Assembly (NCBI RefSeq): GCF_918698005.1
Contig: NZ_CAKKLJ010000004.1
Location: 310,001 to 374,000, forward strand
DNA: 64,000 nt
Reading direction: 5' to 3'
DNA from: Microbacterium sp. Bi121
Lineage (GTDB): Bacteria > Actinomycetota > Actinomycetes > Actinomycetales > Microbacteriaceae
Below are positions 26,702 to 35,809 of this stretch, one piece after another. Position numbers and translations under genes: made by a program. A model generated the notes under the pieces. That model was not told where the DNA came from, did no database searches, and was given only the letters and a program-made list of their open reading frames with translations. The stretch's first letter is position 1, and each line of letters opens with the position of its first letter.

Positions 26702-27404
26702 CCCACGCCTCCCATCGCAGCTCCAGCCTCGAGGGCAGCTCCTGCCGCACCTGCCAGCCGGCCGGCACGATCTCGGCGATCTCGTGGGCCGTGTACGACC
26801 GACGGATGCTCGTGAGCCCGTCCTCTCGGATGAACGACTCGGCGAGCACGTTCCGCGCGAACGGCCGCGTCCCGGCGGCGAAGGCCCGGTACGCGAAGCG
26901 GCTTCGCGCGATATCGCGGTGGAGCACGAGACCGTCGTCCTCGACCAGGCGAATCGAATCATCCAGCAGTTCGAGCAGCTCCGAACCGGTCAGATGATGC
27001 AGCAGGTGGTTGGAGACGACGGCGTCGAAGCGCTCACCGGCCGCGACCAGGCTTGAGGTGTGCGCGCATCGGTATGAAACCCCGCCACCGCGCTCGCGCG
27101 CCCACCGGATCGCCCGATCGTCGGCATCCAGCGCCGTCACCGCGACCTGCAGCCCATCGCGACGCGCCCACGCGGCGAGCGCCCGCGGCACATCACCGCC
27201 GCCTGCCCCTACATCGAGCAGGCGCAGAGGCTTCCGTCGCGCACGGGGCCGGATGTCACGCCGGTAGACCGAATGCCACCGCGACACCATGGTGTTCACG
27301 AGCGGAAACTGCTCGTACGTCCGCTCCAGCATCCGGAGGTCGCAATCCGGATCGTCCATCAGCTCGCGCGCATCGACGGCGCGGGCAGACAGGTCAGGCG
27401 TCAC
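26688..27404 (-). CDS. Class I SAM-dependent methyltransferase
   Basis: This 238-residue protein contains the SAM-binding motif I LRLLDVGAGGGDVPRALA near residues 60-77 and acidic motif II ALDADDRAIRWAR. The C-terminus contains the HHLTGSELLELLDDSIRLVEDDG region. It is sandwiched in an operon between the type III polyketide synthase (four-base overlap upstream) and the FAD monooxygenase (14-base overlap downstream). It probably methylates the polyketide product. Whether it makes an O- or C-methyl group cannot be read from the sequence. Confidence 0.88.
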   Translation of the reverse strand: MTPDLSARAVDARELMDDPDCDLRMLERTYEQFPLVNTMVSRWHSVYRRDIRPRARRKPLRLLDVGAGGGDVPRALAAWARRDGLQVAVTALDADDRAIRWARERGGGVSYRCAHTSSLVAAGERFDAVVSNHLLHHLTGSELLELLDDSIRLVEDDGLVLHRDIARSRFAYRAFAAGTRPFARNVLAESFIREDGLTSIRRSYTAHEIAEIVPAGWQVRQELPSRLELRWEAWDARP

Positions 27405-28552
27405 GGTGCGACGACGGTCAGAAGTGCGGTCTCGGCCGTCAGTCCAGGGCCGAAAGCCATCGCCGCGACGCGCTCACCGTCGCGCGCGCCCTCCTCCTCG
27501 AGGATGCGCCGCAGCACGAACAGCACCGTAGCGCTGGACATGTTGCCGTACTGACGCAGCACCTCCCGCGCGGGGTGCAGCTGCTGCTCTGACAGCTTCA
27601 GGTGCTCTTCGACTTTGTCGAGGATGCTTCGTCCGCCGGGGTGGATCGCCCAGTGCGCCACCTGCTCGCCGATCGATCCGTCATCGAACGCGCCGGCGAG
27701 GACCGCGTCGGACGCGTACAGCGGACGCAGCGCACCTGCGATGTTGTCCCCGATCAGCTGCGGAACGGCGGTCGACAGGATCATCTCGAAACCGGTGTCG
27801 CCGATCATCCAGGCCATGTCCCTCTTGCCCTCCGGGATGATCCCGGTGTGGAACCGGTCCAACGCGAACCCCGGCACGGCGGAGTCGAACGATCGTGCGG
27901 TGACGAGCCCGGCTGCGGCCCCATCGGCGAACAGCGAGGTCGCGACGATCATGTCCGGGTCCTCGGACGACCGCAGATGCAGCGTGCACAGCTCGACGCT
28001 GACCACGAGGACGACGGCGTCCGGGTTCGCCGCACAGAACTGGGCGGCGGCCCGCAGTGCGGGCATCGACGCGTAGCAACCCATGAATCCGAAGTGATAG
28101 CGTTCGACGCTGTCCGCGAGCCCCAGGGAACGCACGATCTCGTAGTCGGGCCCCGGTGCGTAGAACCCCGTGCACGAGACGGTGATCACGTGGGTGATGT
28201 CGGCTGCGGTGATGTCCGGATCGGCCTCGAGGGATCTGCGGGCAGCGTCGACGTACAGCTTCCACGCCTCCCGCACGTAGACCTCGTTGCGCACCTTCGT
28301 GCTCGGCGAGAGCAACCGACCGGTCTCGCGATCGAAGAACTGCGGCTCATCCGTGTCGGCCGACAGCGACAGTTCGTCGAGCACCGTGTACCGGGTGTCG
28401 ATGCCCGAGCCGTTGAAGGATGCCGTCACGATCCGCTGGGCGAGCCGACCGAGATCGGGCTGGGCGGCGAAGACGTCGCGCACCTCCTCCTGCCGCAGGG
28501 TCGTTTCGGGGACGATCGTCTGCAGCGAACGCAGGATGGGGGCGTGACTCAT
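27401..28552 (-). CDS. Type III polyketide synthase
   Basis: This homodimeric chalcone-synthase-fold enzyme of about 383 residues condenses malonyl-CoA units on a starter acyl-CoA and cyclises the product. The catalytic cysteine is in ITVSCTGFYAPGPD near residue 127. The HWAIHPGGRSILDKVE block carries the catalytic His, and YGNMSSATVLFVL carries the Asn. The active-site cavity residues cannot be modelled here. It leads an operon with a methyltransferase and an FAD monooxygenase. I chose the ATG at 28552; a TTG at 28564 in the same frame is the alternative, and neither has a strong ribosome site. Products of similar clusters are alkylresorcinols and quinones. Confidence 0.93.
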   Translation of the reverse strand: MSHAPILRSLQTIVPETTLRQEEVRDVFAAQPDLGRLAQRIVTASFNGSGIDTRYTVLDELSLSADTDEPQFFDRETGRLLSPSTKVRNEVYVREAWKLYVDAARRSLEADPDITAADITHVITVSCTGFYAPGPDYEIVRSLGLADSVERYHFGFMGCYASMPALRAAAQFCAANPDAVVLVVSVELCTLHLRSSEDPDMIVATSLFADGAAAGLVTARSFDSAVPGFALDRFHTGIIPEGKRDMAWMIGDTGFEMILSTAVPQLIGDNIAGALRPLYASDAVLAGAFDDGSIGEQVAHWAIHPGGRSILDKVEEHLKLSEQQLHPAREVLRQYGNMSSATVLFVLRRILEEEGARDGERVAAMAFGPGLTAETALLTVVAP

Positions 28553-28624
28553 GAGGTCACTCAAGCACGCCGACCCCGCCGGCAGAAGGGGGTTGCGCCA
28601 GGGAAGTTGCCCAGAGAAGTCGTG

Positions 28625-29248
28625 TCAGAAGCCCAGCGCGCGGGCGAGTTTCGAATCAGATGCCGCGGCACGCCCACCGGCGGCGAAGACCGCGGCTTCG
28701 ACTGCGGCGAAGAACGCGTCGCGCCCGGCCTCGTCGGCAGGGGCAGCGGGGCCCAGTTCGACCTCCCACTCGCGCCACACGCGCTGCGTGCCGTGGCGCA
28801 GGTCGGTGGCGCGCACGCGGTCGTCGACGAACTCGGCGATCGCTCCAGCGAGCCCGGTGAGCACATAGGCGGTGCGGCTGTTCTCGATGCGTGCGAGCGG
28901 CGTGAGCGGAGCCGTCGTCCAGCGGGCGAGGGCATCGGAGACAGCATCCGGAATCGTGCCCTCCTCACCGGCGCCGTCCAGCGGCCAGGCGATCTCGAGC
29001 CGCCCGTCCCCCTCACGCGGCCCCTTGATGTGCCAGCCGGCGTCCGGGCCCCCCGTGCGACGGCGCACGGCGACGCCCGCTCGCGCGAGAGCAGCATCTG
29101 CGGTGTCGAAGTAACGGGCGTCGAGTTCACGGAGCTCGCCGGAGGTCACGGCATCCACGGATTCGATTTCAACCCAGTGCGGCAGGGGCGTCGAGACGTC
29201 GACGTCGTATTTGCGCTCGACCTCGACGGTGCGTGACCCCTCAGTCAT
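28625..29248 (-). CDS. CYTH-domain protein
   Basis: This 207-residue protein belongs to the CYTH superfamily of triphosphate-processing tunnel enzymes. The signature ExExK reads VEVERKYDV at residues 8-16. Further tunnel residues lie in YFDTADAALARAGVAVRRR, WHIKGPREGDGRLEIAWPL, and WREWEVEL. The family includes adenylate cyclases, thiamine triphosphatases and tripolyphosphatases; the substrate here is unknown. Its start overlaps the end of the 70-residue gene by eight bases. The gene lies upstream of the type III polyketide synthase with a gap of about 72 bp. Confidence 0.9.
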   Translation of the reverse strand: MTEGSRTVEVERKYDVDVSTPLPHWVEIESVDAVTSGELRELDARYFDTADAALARAGVAVRRRTGGPDAGWHIKGPREGDGRLEIAWPLDGAGEEGTIPDAVSDALARWTTAPLTPLARIENSRTAYVLTGLAGAIAEFVDDRVRATDLRHGTQRVWREWEVELGPAAPADEAGRDAFFAAVEAAVFAAGGRAAASDSKLARALGF

Positions 29249-29453
29249 CGTTCAGCGTGAGATCCTCGAGCGCCTCGTCGTACCAGTAATCGACCTCGGT
29301 CGGTCCGTCGCCGGACCCGGTGTTCTGCTCGTCCCCGCGGCGGTTGTAGACCACCTGAGTCTCGCTGTAGGGAACGATCAGCTTGTCATCGGCTTCCTCG
29401 ATGGGAATGATCTGCCCGTCCAGCGGGCCGCCGTGAAGTCGTGCGATTGCCAT
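29241..29453 (-). CDS. Small conserved hypothetical protein
   Basis: This 70-residue acidic protein begins MAIARLHGGPLDGQIIPIEE and ends LEDLTLNDD. Its function is not recognised. It contains no signal peptide or membrane segment and looks like a small single-domain fold, with repeated beta-strand-like stretches. Its stop overlaps the CYTH start by eight bases, so translation is probably coupled. The ATG at 29453 is used here; a GTG at 29459 has the better spacing to a GAGG site. Confidence 0.7.
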   Translation of the reverse strand: MAIARLHGGPLDGQIIPIEEADDKLIVPYSETQVVYNRRGDEQNTGSGDGPTEVDYWYDEALEDLTLNDD

Positions 29454-29488
29454 GAGCACACCATAGTCCTCACTCGGCGGCGATGTCC

Positions 29489-29983
29489 TCAGCCGATCGC
29501 GATGCCGAGAACCGCACCGATGATCATCCAGGGGCCGAATGCGATGCGGGTGGACCGGTTCGCGCGCTTCACCGCCATGAGCGCAAGGGCGTAGATCGCG
29601 CCGAGGACGAAGGCGGATGCCGCGCCGATCACGAGCACCTGCATGCCGTGCCATCCGAGCACGAGGCCGATGAGGGCGGCGAGCTTCACATCTCCCCCGC
29701 CGATCCCTCCCCGGCTCATGGCGCGGAGCACGACGTAGAAGCCGCCGAGGATCAGCATCCCCACCAGCGCCCCGAGCAGCGCGTCGGTGCGCTGGGTCAC
29801 GAGCGCGTCGACGCCGACGAGAACGAGGGATGCCGCGAGCGCCGGCAGCACGATCCGGTTCGGCAGACGATGGGTGCGGGCGTCGATCGCCAGCAGCCAG
29901 ATGCCGATTCCCGCGAGGGCCAGGTGCACACCGATGACGGCGACGTCGTACGGCGAGACGTCGAACGGCGAGACCGGAGGCAT
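29489..29983 (-). CDS. Prepilin peptidase (A24 family, TadV/CpaA-like)
   Basis: This 164-residue integral membrane aspartyl peptidase cleaves type IV prepilin leader peptides. It lacks the cytoplasmic methylase domain of full-length PilD, so it is of the short TadV/CpaA type. The two catalytic aspartates lie in AIDARTHRLPNR near residue 33 and GGGDVKLAALIGL near residue 96. About five or six hydrophobic helices are visible. No pilin or Tad genes are in the window, so its substrates are encoded elsewhere. The ATG at 29983 starts before the first hydrophobic helix. Confidence 0.88.
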   Translation of the reverse strand: MPPVSPFDVSPYDVAVIGVHLALAGIGIWLLAIDARTHRLPNRIVLPALAASLVLVGVDALVTQRTDALLGALVGMLILGGFYVVLRAMSRGGIGGGDVKLAALIGLVLGWHGMQVLVIGAASAFVLGAIYALALMAVKRANRSTRIAFGPWMIIGAVLGIAIG

Positions 29984-30081
29984 GCCGGAAGGTTACGAGA
30001 AACGCGGATGACGCGGATCCGCCCTGTGGATAACGTCAATGTCCGGTGTACGAATTACCATCGAAGCGTCACTTGATTTAT

Positions 30082-30097
30082 TCGTAGGTATCTTCGA
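30082..30097 (+). promoter_or_regulatory. Candidate LexA (SOS) box of the mutasome operon
   Basis: TCGTAGGTATCTTCGA lies ten bases before the ATG of imuA'. Against the actinobacterial SOS consensus TCGAAC-N4-GTTCGA it matches nine of the twelve fixed positions, including both TCG/CGA ends. The spacing and location suit LexA repression. A 16-bp half-degenerate site may still occur by chance. Confidence 0.5.
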
Positions 30098-30107
30098 GGA
30101 TGGATGC

Positions 30108-30860
30108 ATGGGCACCGCACTTCCCGCCCCCGCGGCTCTCCCTCGCGAGAGCGTCGCCTCCCGCGCGCAGGAGGTGCATCGCCTGCGCAGCGAGATCTCC
30201 CGCATGCAGCGGCGGCGCAGCGACGTCCCCTTCCTTCCGCTCGATCCGGCACTGGAGGGGCTGCTTCCCGACCCCGGCCTTCGAGTGGGCTCCGCCTACT
30301 CCCTCTCTCCCTCTCCGAGTCTGCTCGGCGCCCTCCTCGCCGCTCCGTCGCAGAAGGGTTCATGGTGCGCGATCATCGGCATGCCCACGATCGGCGTCGA
30401 GGCGATGAGCGATCTCGGCGTCGAGCTCGAGCGGCTCATCCTCGTGCCCGACCCCGGCCCGCGCTGGCTCACCGTCGCTGTGGCTCTCTCCGAGGTGATC
30501 CCGATCATCGCCGTGCACCCGCGCAGCCGTGTCGCAGATGCCGACATCGCCCGGTTGAACGCACGCCTGCGCGACCGCGGCTGCACGCTGCTGGTCACCG
30601 CCCCCTGGCCGCAGAGCGAGGCGACGATCCGCGTGGAGGAGACCGAGTGGCACGGTCTGGGCTCCGGGTGGGGGCTGCTGTCGGATCGCACTGTGACGCT
30701 GCGGGCGTCGGGGCGCCGGTTCGAGTCCGGCAGGCGGGTGCGCGTGCAGATGCCGACCTCGCTCGGGCGGGTGGATGCCGCTCCTGTTGCGCTGCGGCCT
30801 GTCGCACCGTTGCCCGCACCCGATCTTTCGAGGCCCGGCCTTTTGGCGGTCGCGGGATGA
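30108..30860 (+). CDS. imuA': ImuA'-like mutasome protein
   Basis: This 250-residue protein is the actinobacterial ImuA' type, a RecA/SulA-like protein required for DnaE2-dependent mutagenesis. Typical parts are the N-terminal HRLRSEISRMQRR helix, SWCAIIGMPTIGVEAMSDLGVELERLILVPDPG, and the C-terminal RTVTLRASGRRFESGRRVRVQMPT. No complete Walker A motif is visible, as in the family. It starts the operon with imuB and dnaE2 and its TGA overlaps the imuB ATG by four bases. The ATG at 30108 follows a candidate SOS box at 30082-30097. Confidence 0.87.
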   Translation: MGTALPAPAALPRESVASRAQEVHRLRSEISRMQRRRSDVPFLPLDPALEGLLPDPGLRVGSAYSLSPSPSLLGALLAAPSQKGSWCAIIGMPTIGVEAMSDLGVELERLILVPDPGPRWLTVAVALSEVIPIIAVHPRSRVADADIARLNARLRDRGCTLLVTAPWPQSEATIRVEETEWHGLGSGWGLLSDRTVTLRASGRRFESGRRVRVQMPTSLGRVDAAPVALRPVAPLPAPDLSRPGLLAVAG

Positions 30861-32398
30861 ACGCGCCTCCCCGTCACCTCGTGCTGTGGCTGCCGGATTG
30901 GCCGGTGCGTGCGGCGCTCGGCTCCCCGCCAGGGGACGAGCCGGTCGCCGTCGTGCAGGCGAACTTCGTCGTCGCATGCTCGGCGTCCGCCCGCGCCCAG
31001 GGAGTGCGCCGGGGACAGCGTCGCCGACTCGCCCAGACCAGCTCCCCCGGGCTGCGGATCCTTCCCGCAGACCCGCTGCAGGAGCAGCGGATGTTCCTCC
31101 CTGTGCTCCGCCTGCTCGAAGAGCTGGTGCCTGGCATCCAACCGCTGCGACCGGGATTGGTCGCACTCCGGGCTCGAGGAGCCGCCCGCTATTACGGCGG
31201 AGAGGAACAGGCCGCCCTCCATCTCATCGACACGCTCGCCGAGCACACCCATCCAGGGGCGCGTTCCGGCGTCGCGGACGGCCTGTTCACGGCCGAGCAG
31301 GCGGCTCGCCTGGCAGACCCCGTTCGAGTGGTCGGGCAGGGAGGGTCGCGTGATTTCCTCGCGCCGCTCCCCGTCCACGTGCTGGGCGACGAGCAGATCA
31401 CGGCGCTGCTGACGAAGCTCGGGGTGCGAACGCTGGCCGATTTCGCCGCGCTCGAGGCCGGTCACGTCCGCGACCGGCTCGGCGAGCAGGGGGTGCGGCT
31501 GCACGATCTTGCTGCGGGCGCGGACTCGCGACCGCTGACGCCGCAGACTCCTGAGCCGCAGCTCGCGCGCGAGATCGTGTTCGACAGCCCCCTCGCGCAG
31601 GCCGAGCAGGTCGCCTTCGCGGTGCGTCAGACAGCGGATGCCGTCACCGCAGCCCTCGCCGAGCTCTCACAAGTGTGCACGGAGGTGCGCATCGACCTCA
31701 CCGATGACGACGGGGGCGTCTCGTCACGGGTCTGGATGCATCCCACGTCGTTCGAGGCGAGTGATCTGATCGATCGGGTGCGCTGGCAGCTCGAGGGGAT
31801 GGCGGGAGCGTTCGCCGACACCGAGCGGGTCGGTTCTGAAAACACCGGCGCCGGCATCCTCGAGGTGCGGATCACCCCGACGCGCGTCGATGACAGCGCG
31901 CATCATCAGCCGGGATTGTTCGGGCAGGGGCCGGAGCAGCGCCTGCATCATGCGGTGTCTCGCGTGCAGGCGCTGCTCGGGCATCGCGGCGTCGTGACCC
32001 CGCAGGTGACCGGAGGGCGACGGCTGGCGGAGAGGCAGCTGTTCCAGCCGTGGGGCGACAAGACCCCGCATGAACGGAATGCCGAGCTGCCCTGGCCGGG
32101 GAGCCTTCCGGCTCCCCTCCCCTCTGAGGTGTTCTCCCCGCCGCTGCCCGCCAGGGTGACCGGGGCCGATGGTACGCCCCCGACGGTGGACGAGCGCGGG
32201 ATGCTGTCGACTCCGCCGGCACGGATCGAAGACATCCCGGTGCTCAGCTGGGCCGGCCCCTGGCCGCTTCGGGAACGCGCCTGGGACGCCGACCGTGCCC
32301 GCAACGCGCAGCGGTTCCAGATCGTCGACGAGTCCCAGCGCGCCTGGCTCGCTCTCTGGGAGGACGGCTCCTGGTGGGTCGAGGGGAGGTACCGCTGA
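30857..32398 (+). CDS. imuB: ImuB, catalytically inactive Y-family polymerase homolog
   Basis: This 513-residue protein is related to Y-family DNA polymerases but lacks the metal-binding aspartate at the start: the segment reads LVLWLPDWPVRAALG instead of the DxDAFFASV type. It acts as a hub that links DnaE2 and ImuA' to the beta clamp. A QPGLF motif near residue 354, after DDSAHH, matches the QxxLF-type clamp-binding pentamer. The extended C-terminal tail is Pro-rich and likely disordered. It overlaps the genes on both sides (ATGA and TGATG). Confidence 0.92.
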   Translation: MNAPPRHLVLWLPDWPVRAALGSPPGDEPVAVVQANFVVACSASARAQGVRRGQRRRLAQTSSPGLRILPADPLQEQRMFLPVLRLLEELVPGIQPLRPGLVALRARGAARYYGGEEQAALHLIDTLAEHTHPGARSGVADGLFTAEQAARLADPVRVVGQGGSRDFLAPLPVHVLGDEQITALLTKLGVRTLADFAALEAGHVRDRLGEQGVRLHDLAAGADSRPLTPQTPEPQLAREIVFDSPLAQAEQVAFAVRQTADAVTAALAELSQVCTEVRIDLTDDDGGVSSRVWMHPTSFEASDLIDRVRWQLEGMAGAFADTERVGSENTGAGILEVRITPTRVDDSAHHQPGLFGQGPEQRLHHAVSRVQALLGHRGVVTPQVTGGRRLAERQLFQPWGDKTPHERNAELPWPGSLPAPLPSEVFSPPLPARVTGADGTPPTVDERGMLSTPPARIEDIPVLSWAGPWPLRERAWDADRARNAQRFQIVDESQRAWLALWEDGSWWVEGRYR

Positions 32399-35300
32399 TG
32401 GGCTTCCACAATCCGGCGATGCCGTGGAACGAGCTCGAGAAGACGCTCAGCGGCGAACCCCTTCCCACCCGGCCGGACCCCGGACCGGTCAGCCGCAAGC
32501 GCAGGTCCGTCTCTCCGCCGCCGGTCGACCCTCCGGAGAACGCCGTCCCGTACGCCGAGCTGCACGCGCACACCTCGTACTCCTTCCTCGACGGCGCCTC
32601 CCCGCCCGAAGACATGCTCGCCGAAGCCGCACGCCTCGGCCTCAGCGCCCTCGCGATCACCGATCACGACGGGTTCTACGGAGCAGCGCGCTTCGCCGAG
32701 ACGGCCGATCTGCTGAAGACCCGGAACCCCCTGATCGACCTGCAGACCGTCTTCGGCACAGAGCTGTCGCTGGGTCTCCCTGCACCTCAAGGCGGCATCC
32801 CCGACCCGGTCGGCGAGCATCTGCTCGTGCTCGCGCGCGGCATGGAGGGGTATCACCGGCTGTCAGGGGCGATAACCCGGGCGCAGCTGCGCGGCGGCGA
32901 GAAGGGCCGCCCCGTCTACGACCTCGATGACCTCGCGGCGAGCGCGGACGGTCAGTGGACGATCCTCACCGGATGCCGCAAGGGCGGCGTCCGGCAGGGG
33001 CTGGCCCGCGGGGACGCCGAGACGCCGTTGCGGCGACTCGTCGACCTCTTCGGGCACGACAACGTGGCCATCGAGCTGTATGACCACGGCGATCCGCAGG
33101 ACTCCCGCCGTAACGACGCTCTCGCCGAGCTGGCGGCATCCCGTCATCTCCCCATCGTCGCGACGAACAACGTGCACTACGCGGCGCCTCAGCACGCCGG
33201 GCTCGCCGAGGCCGTCGCCGCAGTGCGCGCAGTCCGCAGCATGGACGATCTCGACGGGTGGATGCCGTCGCACGGGTCGGCGCATCTGCGCAGTGGCGCG
33301 GAGATGACCGAGCGATTCCGCCGCTACCCCGGCGCGATCTCGCACGGGCTGCGCATCGCCGAGGAGTCGGCGTTCGAACTGCGCCGCGCGCGCCCCGCCC
33401 TGCCACGGCAGAAGGTTCCTGACGGGCACACGCCGATGAGCTGGCTGCGGCATCTGGTGTGGGAGGCGGTGCCCAACCGGTACCCCCGACTCGATGCCGC
33501 CGGCCGTGCCCGCATCGAACGCGAACTCAACGTGATCGACGAGAAGGACTTCCCCGGCTACTTCCTCATCGTGCACGGCATCGTCGCCGAGGCGAAGCGG
33601 CGCGGCATCCTCTGCCAGGGCCGCGGATCGGCAGCTGCGAGCGCGGTCTGCTACCTGCTGGGCATCACCGCCGTCGACCCGATCCTCTACGGTCTGCCGT
33701 TCGAACGGTTCCTCGCCAGCACCCGCGAGGAAGAGCCGGATATCGACGTGGACTTCGACTCCGGGCGCCGCGAGGAGATCATCCAGTGGGTCTATGGGGA
33801 GTACGGGCGCGAGAACGCGGCGCAGGTCGCGAACGTCATCCAGTACCGCCCGAAGAACGCCGTGCGCGACATGGCGAGGGCACTGGGCTACTCCCCCGGC
33901 CAGCAGGACGCCTGGTCGCGCCAGGTCGACGGCTGGGGCGCAGACCTGATGCCCGCCGACGGCCACGACATCCCCGAGACGGTGCTGGAGTACGCCGGTG
34001 AGGTTCTGAAGGCACCACGGCATCTCGGCATCCATTCCGGCGGCATGGTGCTCACCGCGCGTCCAGTGGGCGAGGTCGTTCCGGTCGAGCATGCCCGCAT
34101 GGAGAAGCGCACCGTCATCCAGTGGGACAAGGATGATGCGGCGTGGATGGGGCTGGTCAAGTTCGACCTGCTGGGGCTCGGCATGCTCGCCGCTCTGCAG
34201 AACTGCTTCGACCTCGTCGCCGCTTCGACGGGTGAGACGTGGAAGCTGGAGACGATCCCGAAGGAAGAGACAGCGGTCTACGACATGCTCTGCCGCGCCG
34301 ACTCGATCGGAGTGTTCCAAGTCGAATCGCGTGCGCAGATCGGGCTGCTCCCCCGGCTGCAGCCGCGGAGGTTCTACGATCTCGCCATCCAGATCGCTCT
34401 CATCCGCCCCGGCCCCATCCAGGGCGGCGCCGTTCACCCGTTCGTCCGGCGCAAGATGGGCGTCGACCCGGTGACCTACCCGCATCCGGTGCTGGAGCCG
34501 GTGCTCGAGCGCACCAAGGGCATCCCCGTGTTCCAGGAGCAGCTCATCCAGATGGCGACGGCCATCGGTGACTGCGACGCCGATGAAGCGGACACGCTAC
34601 GGCGGGCGATGGGGTCCAAACGCGGGCTGGAGCGGATCGACAGCATCCGCGACAAGCTGTACGCCGGCATGACGCGGCACGGGCTCTCCCCCGAGCAGTC
34701 CGATCGCATCTACGCGCAGATCCAGGCATTCGCCCACTTCGGATTCGCCGAATCGCACTCGCTGTCGTTCGCGCTGCTCGTGTACGCCAGCTCCTGGCTG
34801 AAGCTGCACTACCCGGCCGCGTTCCTCGCCGGGCTCCTCAACGCACAGCCGATGGGGTTCTACTCCGCTGCGACGCTCACCGCGGACGCCCGCCGGCATG
34901 GCGTGCAGGTTCGGCGTCCCGATCTGCACGCCTCGGCAGCGGAAGCAGGACTCGAGCCGATCGATGCCACCGGTCCCACCCGCCCCACAGGTCCCACCGG
35001 CAGAGAGTCGTGTGCCGTCTACGAGCAGCCGACCCCAGGCGAATTCGACCGCGACGCACCGGATGAGTCGGAGGCGCATCGCCGTGACGGCGCGTTCGCC
35101 GTCCGGCTGGGGATCGGCAGCGTGCGCGGCATCGGCACGCCGATGGCAGAGCGGATCGTCACGGAGCGCGAGGCGAACGGCCCCTACCGGGACCTGCATG
35201 ATCTGGTGCGCCGAACGGATGCCACGGCGGCGCAGTTGGAGTCCCTGGCATCCGCCGGCGCCTTCGAATGCCTCGGGCTGACTCGCCGCGAGGCGGTCTG

Positions 35301-35799
35301 GCTCTCCGGCGCAGCCGCCGAGGATCGAGCCCGCTATCTGCCGGGCACCACCCTGTCCGTGCAGCCGCCGCTGTTCACCGATCAGACCAGCTACGAACGC
35401 CTGGCCTCTGACCTGTCCACCACAGGCGTCTCCATCGACGACCACCCGATGGTGCACTTCCGCTCGGCACTCGATGAACGCGGCGTGCTCACCGCGACCC
35501 AGCTGCGCGAGCATGAGGTCGGGCGGCGCATCGAGGTGGCGGGACTGGTCACGCACCGACAGCGCCCGGCGACGGCATCCGGCATCACGTTCCTCAATCT
35601 CGAGGACGAGCACGGCCTGGTCAACGTGGTCTGCTCCGCCGGGGTCTGGAATCGCTACCGCCGCATCGCTCGCGACTCCCCCGCGCTGATCATCCGCGGG
35701 ATCCTGGAGCGCTCACCCGAGGGTGTGATCAACGTGCTCGCGGATGCATTCCAGGATCTGCGCACCGGCATCGAGCACCGATCGCGCGATTTCCGCTGA
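32398..35799 (+). CDS. dnaE2: Error-prone DNA polymerase DnaE2
   Basis: This 1133-residue alpha-subunit polymerase performs translesion synthesis in induced mutagenesis. The N-terminal PHP domain begins ELHAHTSYSFLDGASPP near residue 55. The polymerase catalytic residues are in EEPDIDVDFDSGRREEI near residue 450. A helix-hairpin-helix region and an OB-fold (RRIEVAGLVTHRQRPATA) follow toward the C-terminus. The start ATG overlaps the imuB stop by one base, with a GAGGGGAGG site before it. With imuA' and imuB it forms the actinobacterial mutasome. No frame disruption is seen. Confidence 0.95.
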   Translation: MGFHNPAMPWNELEKTLSGEPLPTRPDPGPVSRKRRSVSPPPVDPPENAVPYAELHAHTSYSFLDGASPPEDMLAEAARLGLSALAITDHDGFYGAARFAETADLLKTRNPLIDLQTVFGTELSLGLPAPQGGIPDPVGEHLLVLARGMEGYHRLSGAITRAQLRGGEKGRPVYDLDDLAASADGQWTILTGCRKGGVRQGLARGDAETPLRRLVDLFGHDNVAIELYDHGDPQDSRRNDALAELAASRHLPIVATNNVHYAAPQHAGLAEAVAAVRAVRSMDDLDGWMPSHGSAHLRSGAEMTERFRRYPGAISHGLRIAEESAFELRRARPALPRQKVPDGHTPMSWLRHLVWEAVPNRYPRLDAAGRARIERELNVIDEKDFPGYFLIVHGIVAEAKRRGILCQGRGSAAASAVCYLLGITAVDPILYGLPFERFLASTREEEPDIDVDFDSGRREEIIQWVYGEYGRENAAQVANVIQYRPKNAVRDMARALGYSPGQQDAWSRQVDGWGADLMPADGHDIPETVLEYAGEVLKAPRHLGIHSGGMVLTARPVGEVVPVEHARMEKRTVIQWDKDDAAWMGLVKFDLLGLGMLAALQNCFDLVAASTGETWKLETIPKEETAVYDMLCRADSIGVFQVESRAQIGLLPRLQPRRFYDLAIQIALIRPGPIQGGAVHPFVRRKMGVDPVTYPHPVLEPVLERTKGIPVFQEQLIQMATAIGDCDADEADTLRRAMGSKRGLERIDSIRDKLYAGMTRHGLSPEQSDRIYAQIQAFAHFGFAESHSLSFALLVYASSWLKLHYPAAFLAGLLNAQPMGFYSAATLTADARRHGVQVRRPDLHASAAEAGLEPIDATGPTRPTGPTGRESCAVYEQPTPGEFDRDAPDESEAHRRDGAFAVRLGIGSVRGIGTPMAERIVTEREANGPYRDLHDLVRRTDATAAQLESLASAGAFECLGLTRREAVWLSGAAAEDRARYLPGTTLSVQPPLFTDQTSYERLASDLSTTGVSIDDHPMVHFRSALDERGVLTATQLREHEVGRRIEVAGLVTHRQRPATASGITFLNLEDEHGLVNVVCSAGVWNRYRRIARDSPALIIRGILERSPEGVINVLADAFQDLRTGIEHRSRDFR

Positions 35800-35809
35800 A
35801 CGCGTCAGC

